From Linnemannia hyalina (Eukaryota; Mortierellomycota; Mortierellomycetes; Mortierellales; Mortierellaceae): 64,000 nucleotides of DNA. The position numbers were made by a program, and so were the translations under genes. Numbering within the stretch: the stretch's first letter is position 1; the number at the start of each line of letters is the position of its first letter. The stretch is from the NCBI GenBank assembly GCA_019671135.1, contig JAHRHY010000015.1:186001-250000 (forward strand). The letters are read 5' to 3'. Of the stretch, positions 11,837 through 24,400 are shown piece after piece. Below the pieces are notes generated by a model, which was given only the letters and a program-made list of their open reading frames with translations, was not told where the DNA came from and made no database searches.

Positions 11837-12800
11837 GGTTGAGTGTTCGAAGGAGGGAAAGAGGCGAAGGGGTATAATGGATGAAGTGGTAGGTAATGAG
11901 GGGTAAAAGTAGTAAAAGTAGTGTACTTTGGTAATGGGTGTGGGAGGCGAAAAGTGCAGGGTAGCTGGAGAGTAAGAGGGGAGAGAAATAGAAGACAGAA
12001 ATACGAAGGATGTGGTCAACTGATATATAAACTGAAGGAAAAAGGGCTCTTTTAAGGATGTTTCCAGTTTTGAGCTGGGGGTATGTTGAGGCAATATTTT
12101 TCCTTGTGAACAAACAGGAAAAGCTGAATTGGGGGCCAACCAATGTCATAACAGCAATATTAAAAATAATAAGGGGTCGTTGGTTGTTTGGTCTGTCCTT
12201 CTTTACCTTCGAACGGCATGTGATGGTGGGCCAAAACAAACGCGTTATTGACATGTTTCGCGCCTTTGACAACAAAAAAAAACCACAAAAAAACTGTCAA
12301 AGAAGCCAGCGTTATCTCCTGTGTCGACAATGGAAATGGTGGTGAACCCCATCAAATCCGTCAAACATCCCAGTGGTTTGCCCTTACACTCTGGATTGTG
12401 AGCATAGATAGAGAGAAGAGGTGCGAGTTACAGCGAGTACGAAAATGTGATGGGGGAGGGGGGGGCATGGATTTGAAAAGATGCGTTATCAAGAAAAACA
12501 CAAAAAAACGGTTGTTGAGGTAAACACCGGATCGCTTGACAAGGGGGCTTGCAACTAGCTCTTTTGCAAATCCTTCTTCCACAACCGCCTCATTTACCAC
12601 CTTTGTTCTCTCAGTCTTTTGGTCATCCTTGCAGATGGTCAAGTCCCTCGGCCCACCATGATTTGCATATTTCGTAAGAGTTCCAACATCAACAAATCAA
12701 CAAATCTAGGATCTTTCTTGCGAGCCGAGATGCAGCCCCTCGTTTGCGCCACCAATTTTTGGCTCCAAAACCACGCTAACTATGTTCTACAGCTGATCAT
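9545..12800 (-). repeat. Tandem duplication unit B (P450-2 plus upstream region)
   Basis: Second unit of the direct tandem duplication. Offsets between matching points are about 3.30 kb at the stops, 3.44 kb at the starts and 3.37 kb at the distal promoter blocks, so indels have accumulated in introns and flanks. Confidence 0.8.
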
Positions 12801-12992
12801 CGTGGCGCGTCCTTCATTGACGCGAAGGCATCATTTCAGGGTAGAGAACACATTGGCGCTGAGCATATTATTGGTGTTTGTTTATTCCATGCATGAAGGA
12901 GAAAGGTAAAAAAATGAAAAAGAGTGAAGGGGCGAGAAAGAAATAAAGGGTGAGAAGTAGAGAAGGAGGAATGAAAAGGTAAAAAGGGGTCT
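11837..12992. promoter_or_regulatory. Upstream region of P450-2 and 3' flank of NUP192
   Basis: About 1.15 kb with no supported gene. The part up to about 12800 is the duplicated P450 promoter region; the part next to 12993 should be the 3' UTR of the nucleoporin gene. Short open frames here show no family resemblance. Confidence 0.6.
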
Positions 12993-15900
12993 TCACTGAA
13001 TGTTGATCTTGGCTTGGGCAAAGTTCTTAATGATGGGGATCATATTGTCTCGCAAGGCCCGGATCTGAGCGTACGCCTCGGCTCCCAACTCGTCCTTCCG
13101 TGCCTGGGCTGGGACGTTCTCAAACCGCTGAAGCATCCTCTGGGTCGAGTTCAATGTCGCGATCAAGTCAATGGATAGCTCCTGAATCTCCCTCCGGACA
13201 GACGCATCCAGCTGTGGGTGATACATGTACAGAGCCAACTGCGTTGCCATCACCACAAACGCATCCTCCAATAACGATATCATGCGAATCGAGGATCCAG
13301 TAGAACTTGAGAGAGTAGCAAATGCAGACTCGTCGGACTTGGGAGAGTTGGAGACCGTCACTGTTGTCGACGATCGTGGTGAGGCTGATCCGTTCGCACC
13401 GGTAGTTGCTGAGGCAGATCCTGCTGCATTAGCGTCGCCAGACGTAGTCGTTGTAGAGTGTGAAGCTGCTGACGACAGGAAGGTTCCAAAACAAGCCAGG
13501 CGTGATGACGGCTTGGAGTTCGTCGTGCTTGTGGACGACAACGCACTGGCATTCTGTTGTCGATTGTCGTCGCTCGAGTTCGAGTTCGAGTTCTTGAATA
13601 GTCCTGCTGATCCTCCTGTCTTGCCCTCCAAACGCGCCTCCCACTCCATCAACGACGTCGTCGCGTACTGAACCAAATCAAACATGGTGCCGATGGATGC
13701 TGGCTCGTAAACAGGTGTGTTGGCGATTGGAGCGATTGTTGTCTTGCGGATGGGCCACTCTAAGTTCGACTTTGTCAAGATAAGCGCTGGGTCCGTCCAG
13801 ACAAGGATCGCTGACAAGATATTCCTGACAACGGCCGCCAGCTTGGCTTCGATCGTCGTGGTGAGAGTCTTGTTGTCGCTTGACTCCTGGTGCTTGTGCT
13901 CTGCTCTGGTCACTGCGCGGGTCAATGAGGCGAGGGTGTGAGGGTGGGTGAAGAGATGAACCGCATGCTGAAGAATGAACAGCGATCGGTCAAAGAAGGC
14001 CTTCAGCACCTCCTCGCCTCCCAAGGGCTCCAAGCGAACGTCGTGCTTTGAAAGCTCATAGAACAACATCGTGATCCTCTCCATCTCCTCCAACTTGGCG
14101 CTCGTCATGGGTCGGTCTGTCGATGTATCCAGGCCCTTGCTGATTTGGTTCCCGTAGAGCTGAATGAATCCGATCAGAAGCTGCATATATACGTCACTCG
14201 AGCTCATCGACCGCAACAAGCTCGTCACAATCGCCAGATACATGCACCAAGCCTGGTGCCAGTTTCCTCGGTCGCCATGTACCTCATCAAGGTGCTCGAT
14301 ATCGCCTTGCTGAAGGAACATTGTCAATCCATTGTGTGTCAGCATCGACATGACTCCTGCATCGCAAAGGTAGGCCGCCATCTCCGGAACGTTGGCCAAG
14401 GCGAGCAAAAAGTTGAGACTGCCCTCAAAGAACGATGGCCGGCTGTCGAACTGTCCTGACGAAACGCTATAGGCGCACAGCTGCAAGTTGAGTCGGACGA
14501 CATCCAAGTTCCTCAAGATAGGGATCCAGAGGCCGGCATGGGGGTTCCAGACGGGGTGGCAAATCTCCTCCAACAGCGCCAACAGTACCACAATCAAGTC
14601 GGAATGATCATACTGTCCAGACAAATAACTCTCCACCACGATGGAGAAACATTGGGCGATTGTCGGCAGGAGAAGGATGGATGACTTTTGAACCAAGGCC
14701 TGGTGTTCCTGATCCAGAATGGCGAGAACCTCCCTGTCGTGCAAAGCCCGGTAGCAGAACAGAAGGGTCAAGAGGAGAGGGTGGTGCGCGGCAAGTCCAT
14801 CCGCTGGGTTTTGGACCGACTCCAAGATGCCCATCTCGGGATTCTGGATGAGCTTTTGGAGCTTGGTGACAATCTCGGGAAAGTGGACAGCGAGATTCTT
14901 CTTGTCCGATCGCTTGACTGTTGCCGAGTTCTCGACGACTGTCTGCAGAAGAAGACAGCAGTTCTGACGCGCCATCCTGAGCACAGCACTGCCATTGGTC
15001 TCCCGTTCAATGTGGTCCAAGAGGCAGATGACAAAGTGGTAGTACGCGTTCGCCTCCGCACCCGCGCTCTTGCCCGCCCAGAAAGCTGCTCCCAAATCAG
15101 TCGTAGCCACCTCAACAAAGAAACGCCAGGCGGCTAGGCGTTCCATCTCCGCATGCACGATCGACCAGTTGAGGTTCACGTGGAAGAGGGTCCTGAGGAA
15201 GGCGTGCTCCCGCACCTTGCCTCCCCAGATAAACTTGAACCGAGCCTTACCCAAATCTAACATGAATGTCTCTCCTGCTAAGTGATCCGCGTCGAAGTTC
15301 TCGTCCCACCGTTTCACAGCTAGCTTCAGGTAATCCAGGGGGACCGTAAGATCTTGACCCATCTCCTTCAACTCTCGGTGTCCCTGTGCGTGGTAGTGGA
15401 TTTTGGGAATAGTCTCATTCCATTCGCCGAATTTGCCCTGCTGAACACACGTCTGGATAAAGGTTTTGATGCCCTTAGGCAAGCTGTCGACATCCCTGGT
15501 GAGAACGCCCTGGCTGGCGTAGTGGAAGTGAATCGCAAGGCCAAAGATCCGGAGGGCATGGCCGCGAGAGCGCTGTTCGGCGTTGACAGACGAGACGTGG
15601 AACACCTGAGCCATAGGATCGCGGTTATAGCAAGAGAAGACATCCTCCCACTTGGCCAACTCCAGTTCGGTGTGAATATCGGGTCGTGCAAGGATGTCTC
15701 CGAGATCGTTCCAGAAAGCGTCATTGTCCTGTAGGCTCTTGATGAGAACAGCGTGATCCAATGCGTTTTGCCAGAGGACATCCAGGAAATGGAGGGCATG
15801 GGGGAGGATCTCGGGGTCAGTGTCGAGGACAGCGTCCTTCTTGTGAAGGATATCGAGGGCCTTGACCAAGATCGAGTTCTTGGCGATTTCCTTGAACTGG

Positions 15901-18900
15901 TTATCGAGCACGCCAGTGACGGGGTTGACACGGTCGTTTGACAAGAACAGAGTCGCGAGTCCAGGCTGGGTCGTCAGAGTGATGGTGATGAGGCTCCAAA
16001 GGGCAATCCTGTAGTCGGCGGTCTGGCCATCGTCACCGACGCGGTTGACAAGCGTGGAGACCAATTGTTGGGCCTGATCTGAGGTTCCGAGATATCCAAC
16101 GAATGATGGCCGAGTTGGCCACTCGTTGGTCAGCGCGCACAGCAATGTGAGGACATCCGTTGAGACGAGCGCCACATCAGCTCCGCAGGCAAGGTCGCTG
16201 TATGAGGTCAAGACCTGGATCAGAGAGGCGTTTGCACGGCCAACAATGCGATCGATCATGTACACTTCCAAGAATGAAGGCTGGCCTCCGGAGAGCTTGC
16301 GGTGGCGAAGCAGACTCTTGACAAATTTGAGGCCTTGGTAGATCATGATGTAGATGTCTCCGAGCTCCCTGGTGCGGTCGTACTTGGAAAAGTAGGAAGA
16401 AAGGTCGGGTCCAGATCCAATCAGCGAAACTAATGGTAAGCCAAGCTGTTTGCCGCCGTCGTATAAAAAGTTTCTGAGCAAGTACTCCTGAAGTGTCGCA
16501 AGGCTGATATATGTTGTCGGGTCCGAGTCGCTGAGGAGCGGAAGGTCCTCGAGGGTGTAGTTGAAGATCGAGAGAATCCTGGACCCAATGACAAAGCGGT
16601 CCCTGATGTTGACGTAGTGCCAACTCTCAAAGTTGCAGAAGAGGTCGTTCTGGATGTATGCCAGGCAGGGATAAAGGATCTCCGCCTTGAGACAACGCAA
16701 CTCCTTAGAGTCCCAGATTTCCTTTTGCTGGGCATTCAAGGTCAAGGTTTGGACGAGCTCGAGGAAAGCCAAGGTCACGGCATAGTTGCCCTGGAGGCAT
16801 TCGAAGCGGGTGAGGAGATTGTAAGCCAGCCCGCTTGTTTGGACACGACTAGATCCTGTAAACTGGACCGTGGTGGTGATGACTGAAGGCAAGAACGACG
16901 ATTGCCTCAAGAAGAGCCAGACATCCTGCGAGTATGACTGACAAATCCAGCGGAGACACTGCAGGCATGAGGCGATCACGTCGAGTGGTGGGTTTTGGAA
17001 CTTGGAGGTCTGATCCAGGATCGCAAAGAGAGTTGGGATGAGGGAAGCACCTTGCTTGCCGGAAAGAAAGTATGCGGTCAATTCGGTGGTCACTCCAGGG
17101 TGCTGGTACAACGCCTGAAGGAGGCCCAAAATAGCCTTGACATGCGTGATCCTGACATAGGAGTTGGAGTCGGTGTCCTTGTCCTGCGTGCGGAAAACGT
17201 CTAGTATAGCAGCACAGAGTTCCCATCCAGAGCTCTCGTAAACCCACTGGACGACTTGAGGTGCGTTTGGCGCCGAGACGAGGCGCCCTTCCATACCAGC
17301 CGGCAACATCATGAATGATCCTCCAGTCGCGATCCCGAATGGCACCCCCTGGACCGATCTGTACAATGTCGAGCCCTCGGTCGCGTGCGTGTCGATCTCC
17401 ACACACTGTGCCTTGTCTGAAAGGAAATGTGACAATGAAGGCAGATGTCGGAAGAACTGGATGGTGTGGCGTGCTGAATCTTCGCTGCCGGTCGCTAGAG
17501 CTGTAAGCAACTGCAGAAGGGGGTCGAACTGGACTGGGAATCGTCCTCTGGCAGCCTCCAGAACGTTCGTGACTCCTTGGCCCAAATCCGTTGACTCGTC
17601 CCAGACCAGGTGACAAAGATGAGGTTCTCCCGTCAGCAAGTCCGAAAGACAGAGTACCAGTCCATCGAAATCCTTGATATTAGTAGGTCGTCGATCCAGA
17701 AGCACCAGCTCCAACAGGAGGAAGAAAAGCCGCTTGAATGTCGGTCCGTCCTTTGAGGTGCTGTCGAAGAGTTCGTTCGATAAGAGGCTGCTGACGAACG
17801 CAAAGAACTTGAGAGTTTCCAGGGCGACATAAGCGAACTGACTGGACAGCGTGATCACATCTCTCCGCCTATCCTCCGGCAGGGTGGTCGCGTGAGACGA
17901 GAGAACACTACACCAGGCCAGGATGAATGGCCCCAACTCCTGCTGGCGTTCCGCACTTTGGAGAGCATTGTTGATATGTTGGATATGGCTAGCTGACTTG
18001 AAAATGTGGTGGTTGTCGTTGATGCCTGTTGTTGACTGATCGAACAAATTCTCGAGATCCAACGAAGCGATCGAAAGAACAATGCAGAAAAGTCGAATAT
18101 TGTCACAGACGTCGTGGGTCTCCTTTCTGATCCTGGATTTGTAGTGCTGTTGGCGCCCAAATTGTGTCGCAAGTAGTGTCTCAAGAATGACCTTGGGAAG
18201 GTCGATCTTGCTGTCGGTCCCGGCAATGCAGAGGAAAATAGAGACTTCCAGAAGCGCAGCTTGTTCAGCCAAGCACTGATCGATCCAGAGTTCCAAGTAC
18301 TCTGAGTTTGACGTGAAGTAGTCGGGGGCTTCCTCTGAGGCCCTGTCGCGATACTGCTTAAGCAATTTTTGGATCAGGGTGAAGCTCTGAGACAGAGTAT
18401 GGTCGACGGAAGGGATGATGCCGTACTCGCTGTTATGGTTGTTTTCCGTGACCTGGCCGATAATCTCTTTAAGAAGCGCTACCAGCGACAATCGCTCTTT
18501 CCAGTAGGTCGTAACTGCATTCAATAGGACAGAGTCGGTGATCGTGTCGGGTATATCCATCTCCAGGGAAAGTTCCTCCACGACAGACAGGGCTTGTGTC
18601 TCGTTCAACTTGACGGTGTCGCTGAGTCGCTTGGCGAGGTTGATCTGGGCGCCTGTGTATTTTTGGCCGGAGGCGTTAATTGCAGAAGCCATGCTCGTAC
18701 GTGCATTTGCTGATGGCTCCTTGAAGGCGCTCAATCCGAGTTTGATATCGTCCATCCTGTCGTCGATCAGGCCCTGAAGATTCGCTACCGAGTTTCTGGC
18801 TTCTCCATCCAACATCGACACGGTCTCAAAGAGTCCAGCAAACGACCTATGCTTGTTCCAAATAAACGTAGGTATGAGTGGAAATTCCAGTGGTGAATGT

Positions 18901-18990
18901 TCACAAAGCCTTTCGAGGAAGTAATTTATAGGCGGTAGCCTACCTCCCAGTCCTTGACTTGGCTTTCGATGTGGAGGCGTACTTGCTCAT
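12993..18990 (-). CDS. NUP192: Nucleoporin Nup192/NUP205, inner-ring scaffold
   Basis: Large alpha-helical scaffold of the nuclear pore inner ring that holds Nup53/Nic96-type partners. The model is 1966 aa: a short first exon (18944-18990) and one uninterrupted exon of 5854 nt (12993-18846). The long exon reads as an alpha-solenoid across its whole length, with no known catalytic motif; length and composition fit fungal Nup192 (about 1680-1850 aa) and human NUP205 (about 2010 aa). A low-complexity Ser/Thr/Asn-rich loop lies near the C-terminus (encoded at about 13300-13600). The chosen start is MSKYAS at 18990, giving GRSFAGLFETVSMLDG at the junction; an in-frame stop lies just upstream. An alternative splice would read DEQVRLHIESQVKDWE into HRSFAGL, but has no in-frame ATG nearby. 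Such a long exon is exceptional in this intron-rich window. Confidence 0.87.
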
Positions 18991-19629
18991 CGTGGCTGCG
19001 GTTTACTGATCAAAGTGCTTCTGCGTCCGTGTTTTTTGCGGGTCTTGATTGTGATCACTCTAATTTAGGGAAACGGTGTATTGTTGGATTTAGTTCGTGG
19101 CGCGACCGATCTCGCTTGTCTTGTGGGTAAGGCTTCATGGACGATTCCACAAGGCGGTTGAAATTGGGTACCTGGCCGGTTGAGTAGTAGACCGTTGTGT
19201 GTCCCAAGGCGATTGAGCCACTGGAAAGGAAAGCGGTGATGTGTCGGACAAGAAGCTCTCTGACAATGGAGGTGCGGGTTATGAAGTAAATCGCAGGCGG
19301 TTGATGAAGCGTGCTGATCCACAGAAGATATGCGGGAGGGAGGAGTGATGGGAGTAAGGAAAGGGGCAGGGGGAGTGAGGGGCGATAGGTGGTTGTGAAG
19401 TGAAGAGGGGAGATGGAAAGAGCGACGCGTTTGTGTTGGCTGATGTGTGTGAATCTTCAAAACAGCCTTCGTGAAAAAGTATTTGTGTGACTGTGGCTTT
19501 CAAACCGGCTTTTGAATTCCAATGCTTGGGAGAGGGAGAACCTTCACACCTTTATCTCACCTTCACTTTCTCAACACAACGACCCAAGACGATAACCAAC
19601 AAAGCGACTGCCACGGCCACGACCAGGAC
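18991..19629. promoter_or_regulatory. Divergent promoter between NUP192 and XRCC2
   Basis: 639 bp between two start codons pointing away from each other. It must hold both promoters and leaders. GC-mixed sequence with C-rich patches on the minus strand (about 19330-19440); no clear TATA box was identified. Confidence 0.6.
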
Positions 19630-20930
19630 ATGCACCCGACCCATCGCGAACGCCTTTCTCAAGTCTCTGCAGAGTCCGGCCTCGATGTACACGCGTCTAT
19701 TCATGTCACTCTTGCCAGCCAATGCACACTCGTCGGTCTTTGACGCCACCAATATTCACACCGTCGTTTTCTTCAACACTCCTAGTTTATTGCCCACTTA
19801 GACGACGACATTGCGCGTTCTTCAGTATCAGTGAACCAAAGCCAGTTTCCTTCACATCAGCCATCACAACCTCAAATCCACAAACCACACAACCTCAACC
19901 ATAACCCATCAGCAACGCCAGCGCCCGTAACACCACCACCACAAGGCACAACAAAACTCGACCTCGACGGCATTGACCAAATCCTCTCCCGCCACGGTCT
20001 CCTCCGCTCGGGAGACATACTCGACCTCCACGGCCCCACAGGAAGCGGCAAGACCCACTTCCTCTACGCCATCATCATCTCCACCATCCTCCCCAAATTC
20101 TGGCGACACTCCAAATCCTACCCAGCCATCCCGCTCCTTGGAAAAGCTCGGAGTGTGGTCTTTTTCGATCTAGATCAGGGATTTGATGTGGAGAGGGTGA
20201 AAGATTTGCTTTGTTTGCAGATCAAGCATCGGGTGCGCCAGTTTTTGGATAGTACAAATAATAAGGACGGGAATAATGATGTGGCCAACAGTGACACCAC
20301 CAGCGGCGACGATACTTCAACAACCGCCACCTCTGGGACTAAAGAGATCGACATTGAATCACCAGCGTTCCTCGCAAAAATCGACCAACTCGCCATATCA
20401 TGCCTCCGCAACGTCCACGTATTTCGTCCGCAAGATACAATCTCGACCATCGTCCTCCTTCGAACCCTAGAAACCTACCTCCTCCATCAAACCAACACTA
20501 CCACTCCCCCTCCTTCCCTTTCCACAACAACCTCACAGCTCCAACCCCAATCCCATCAACAGCAGCAACAGCAGCAGCAACCATCCCCGCCATTCGCATA
20601 TTTGATCCTCGACTCCCTCTCAACCTTCTACTGGCAAGACAGAGCCCAAACAAACCATAGCCGCATCATGTCCCTCCTCTACGACGGCCTTCAACGCCTC
20701 GTCGCCCGCTGGGGACTCATCTTCATCACCACCAGCTGGCTCCTCGACATTTCTTCCTCATCGTCTTCAACGGCTACTTCGGCTTTTGCAAACATCGCCG
20801 ACAGGACTATCCCAGACTCTTTCCGCGCAAAGATACGTTACCGGTTCTTGCTCCAACCCAGAAACTTGGACCGATTCGAGACTGAACAGCTTCTTTTGCA
20901 GGAATGGCAGTTCCGTCAACAACAACAACG

Positions 20931-20963
<33 letters not shown>

Positions 20964-21249
20964 TGGAGGCAAGCAGGACGACGTCACGCAAAGCGGAGGG
21001 AAAGAAGAAGGAAAAGCGGTAGGAGTCCTAGAAGCAGGAAATAAGCATTTGAGCCATGAACCAGATTCGATCGAAACTAGACCTTCCTTGTTCCAAGGCC
21101 AAATGACCATCCCCGAAACGCAGCACGAATCACACACACAACCTGAACTCTTTCGATTCTCAATATCGATGAAAGACGGTCTCTTTTCATTTTGTCCGCC
21201 TCCTCCTCCTCCTCCTCCACCACCACCCCTATTCCCTAAAAACATGTAA
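19630..21249 (+). CDS. XRCC2: XRCC2-like RAD51 paralogue (homologous recombination)
   Basis: RecA/RAD51-fold ATPase that in animals joins the RAD51 paralogue complex supporting RAD51 filament formation at breaks. Exons 19630-19686 and 19786-21249 give 506 aa. The spliced start contains AESGLDFIAHLDDD, which closely resembles the start of human XRCC2 and supports the small first exon. An in-frame ATG at 19522 could give a longer N-terminus. Walker A is GPTGSGKT (about 102-109); Walker B region is YLILDSLSTFYWQD (about 290-304), typical of XRCC2. Between them are Ser/Thr-, Pro- and Gln-rich inserts, and the C-terminus has a long poly-Gln (from about 20925) and a poly-Pro run, making it far longer than the 280-aa human protein. 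The core is conserved; the inserts look disordered. It converges with the ABC transporter, with 179 bp between stops. Confidence 0.87.
20563..20961. repeat. CAG/CAA tracts coding poly-Gln in XRCC2
   Basis: Two glutamine-coding tracts, at 20563-20580 (mixed CAG/CAA) and 20923-20961 (mostly CAA), inside the XRCC2-like exon. A mixed CTC/CAC proline tract follows at about 21198-21231. All keep the reading frame. Confidence 0.85.
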
Positions 21250-21428
21250 ATAAAAAGGCACAACAGCTTCCATAACTTCATTGGGTGGCGTAAAAGTACA
21301 ACTTTGATATATTTTTTAAAAAGGGTGTGGAAAATGGGCCATGCAGTTAAACGTGAAAAAATATGCGATGCAAAAACAAAAAAAAAAGTAAAAGTAAAAG
21401 TAAAAGAAACATGCAAAAAAGAAAGACA

Positions 21429-24400
21429 TTAGTAGCAACGGGCGGCCATCTCGAAGAGGGTGTCGCACTCGCCCGATTTTTCCACCATGTCGCGGAATCG
21501 ACTGGAGGGATTCGTAATCAGGTTGATAGGACTGTCGAACTCAATCACCCGGCCTTCCTCAAGCACCAAAACACGGTCATAGTCCATAATGGTCCTCAAA
21601 CGATGCGCAACAGTGATCAGCGTCGAATCGCCAAGTTCGTTACGGATTGTTGTCTGGATTCTCTCGTCCGTTGCAAAGTCAACGCTTGCAGTAGCTATTA
21701 TATTCAAAAAGAAACAATAAAAACGGTTAGTATAGGATATTCAATGACAATGGTCTCCTATTCATGAAACACCAAAAGACCAAGGGAAGAGTGTTACCTT
21801 CATCCATGATGATAACTTTGCTTTGGCGAAGCAATGCACGGGCCATGCAGAGGAGCTGACGCTGTCCCTGAGAAAAGTTGTGTCCGCCATCGCTGACAGG
21901 ACTGTCCAAACTCTCAAAGGGATCTACTTGATCCGACTGCGGCTGGGGGGACGAGGTCTGCTGTGCTGGGGCTGGTTCTGCAGTCTCTCCTTGGTTAAAC
22001 GCAGAGCAGAGCACTCTTGGAGACATGGGGTCAACAGGAAGGAGGCCGTTGTTGTGACCATACAGCAAGGGTGTCGAGGCCACCGTCTGGGTTGCTGGAT
22101 CCATAGTCTCGTAGCGAGAGACGGGAGAGAGAACAGCGGAAGCTGTGGGCATAGGTTGGGGACAGACCGCAGGATGGAAGGGATCGTTGTAGACTCCGTT
22201 CTGATACTCTGAAGCAGAAGCATCCAGCATCAGACTATCAAGACCGCTAGGAATTGGGTCGAGATTGAAAAGGGGGCCCGATCCATTCATGTCGTAAGGA
22301 GAGCTCTCGTGGTGGGCATGAGGATGGCGGTGAAAGTTGGGCTGATCAGGGTGTTGGTCACCGTAAGGACTAGATGACATGCTTGAGGCCGAGCCAGATC
22401 TAGATCCACGTGCCTTTACAAGGTGGACGCGGCGCAGAGACTCCCAAATCTCGAGATCATCATGTTCTTGGAATGGGTCCAGGTTGGATCGGATAGTGCC
22501 GTTGAACAGCACGGCATCTAACAACAACATCGTACATCATAATTAGCGTTAATAAAAATATACAGGCCTGTACAATCAAACACGCTCTCTGACATTGTCG
22601 TTGTTACCTTGGGGTATAATGGTCAAGCTCCTTCTCAAATCTTCGACACCAATCTTGCAAATGTCGATACCGTCAATCACGATCGACCCTGCCGTGGGCT
22701 CCATGAATCGGAAGAGCGACAACGCCAGCGTCGACTTTCCTGAGCCTGTGCGGCCCACAATTCCAATCTTTTCACGCGGCCGGACACGGATAGAAATGCC
22801 CTCAAGAGCAGGCTTCAAGTCAGGCGCGTATTGCATCGTCAAATCCTTGATCTCGATAGTTCCGTCATATGGCCACTAATGCAAAGGGAAAGAAAAAAAA
22901 AGTAAACGTCCGTTTGTTAGAGCACAGTTGCATAATGACCAAATGGCGACATATGACGATAGTACAGCTTGACTACTTACGCCAGCCGGTGGACGAGATC
23001 CTGGAAGGATTGCAGGTGGCTCTTGAGGCATATGCAAGTACTCTTGGACACGCTCGACACTGTTCAGCGACATCTCCATCTCCGTGTAGATTCGAACAAG
23101 CCACTACATCAAGGGAAAATTAGTGGCAAAACGTTAATTGTCAGATCCCATCATGCAACATAGTGTACAACTACTCCAGATAATTGACAAGGTACTTACG
23201 TAGATGAGTCCCATAATGTTCAGGGTCGATACGAGACTAATACCTGCCCAGCCAGCCTCCACGCGTTCGATGTTGAGAAGAATGAGAATGCCGGCGATAA
23301 AGTTGACCATGGCGCCCATAAAATCGACACGGATGCTGAGCCAGCGGTTGCACATCCACAAGAAATAGTAAGGCGCATTGTTGTTGTCCAGCTTTGTCAG
23401 CACTTCTTCCATGAAGCGCGTCTCAACACCAAAGGCGCGGATGGTGGAGACTCCGATGAGAGTCTCGCCAAAATGACTGTAAAGAGGGGACTTTGTCACG
23501 GATTCGATACGCTTCAGCTCTCGGCTTGCAGTAATGTAGTACGCACCAATGACAACGTATGCCGTGGCTAGTAACGATGAAATATACAGCATCGGACTGG
23601 TTAAAGAGTGCTCGAGTATACAATGTCAACGCTGAATTAAACAACCACAAAAAAATAGACTTACTAATGAGCGCAGCTGCGATCAAAAACGTCGGTGTAA
23701 CGAATGTGACGACAACAATAATGGTAACGATTCCCAAAGCATCGGTCGCCAGGGAAACCATCTTGGACATCATCTGAGTATCAATGACCTCAAAGTCCTT
23801 GGAGAATCGGTTAATGATACGACCCACAGGAGTAGTGTCGAAGAAGCGGATAGGGGCACGGACGACCGAGAGCAACAACTGCTCGTAAAGGTCTCTTGAC
23901 GCTCTGAGGGACCCGTAGAACTGCCAAAGCATCCTGACGACAGTAAAGAAGACGGCCATGAGGGTAATAAAGCAGTAGATTCCAATGTAAAAGTCGAGGT
24001 CCTCGACTTCTTCGTTCTCATCCTCCGGAAGGCCGCCCCAGCGAAAGATCCCAAACCGCGCAATAGGCTTCGCGACTTTCCTGACCTCCTCAGTCGCGTC
24101 CGTCCAGATCTTGATCCATCCAAGCTCCATAACGCCAAGCATTTTCAAAACTAGGAGGATGAACGCCAAAGTGATCCAGAATCCTGTTCCTCCACAAGCC
24201 TTCATGTACATGTCATACACCATCAGCTTGACCTTTCCTCGTGCTCGTGCTAAGACGAAGAAGCAGAATTGATTATGTTAACCTACAAGTCCTCCAACTT
24301 TAACACCGTACAGAAGTTGTATGTTCGCTTCGTTACCTTCTTCATCGACGAGTTTTTTAGCCCCTTTGATAGTCGCGGCCTTAGGGGAATTGGGGCTGCG

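Noticed and set aside
6242..12800. Secondary-metabolite cluster around the P450 pair
   Set aside because: Neighbours are an SH3 adaptor and a nucleoporin; no polyketide synthase, NRPS, terpene synthase or tailoring enzymes occur nearby.
12845..12870. Possible relic of a third P450 3' end (GCGCTGAG block beside unit B)
   Set aside because: Only eight matching bases plus weak similarity; expected by chance in a window of this size.
19522..19629. Upstream in-frame ATG for XRCC2
   Set aside because: Would add 36 low-complexity residues. The ATG at 19630 gives an N-terminus close to that of animal XRCC2, so the longer form is less likely, though not excluded.
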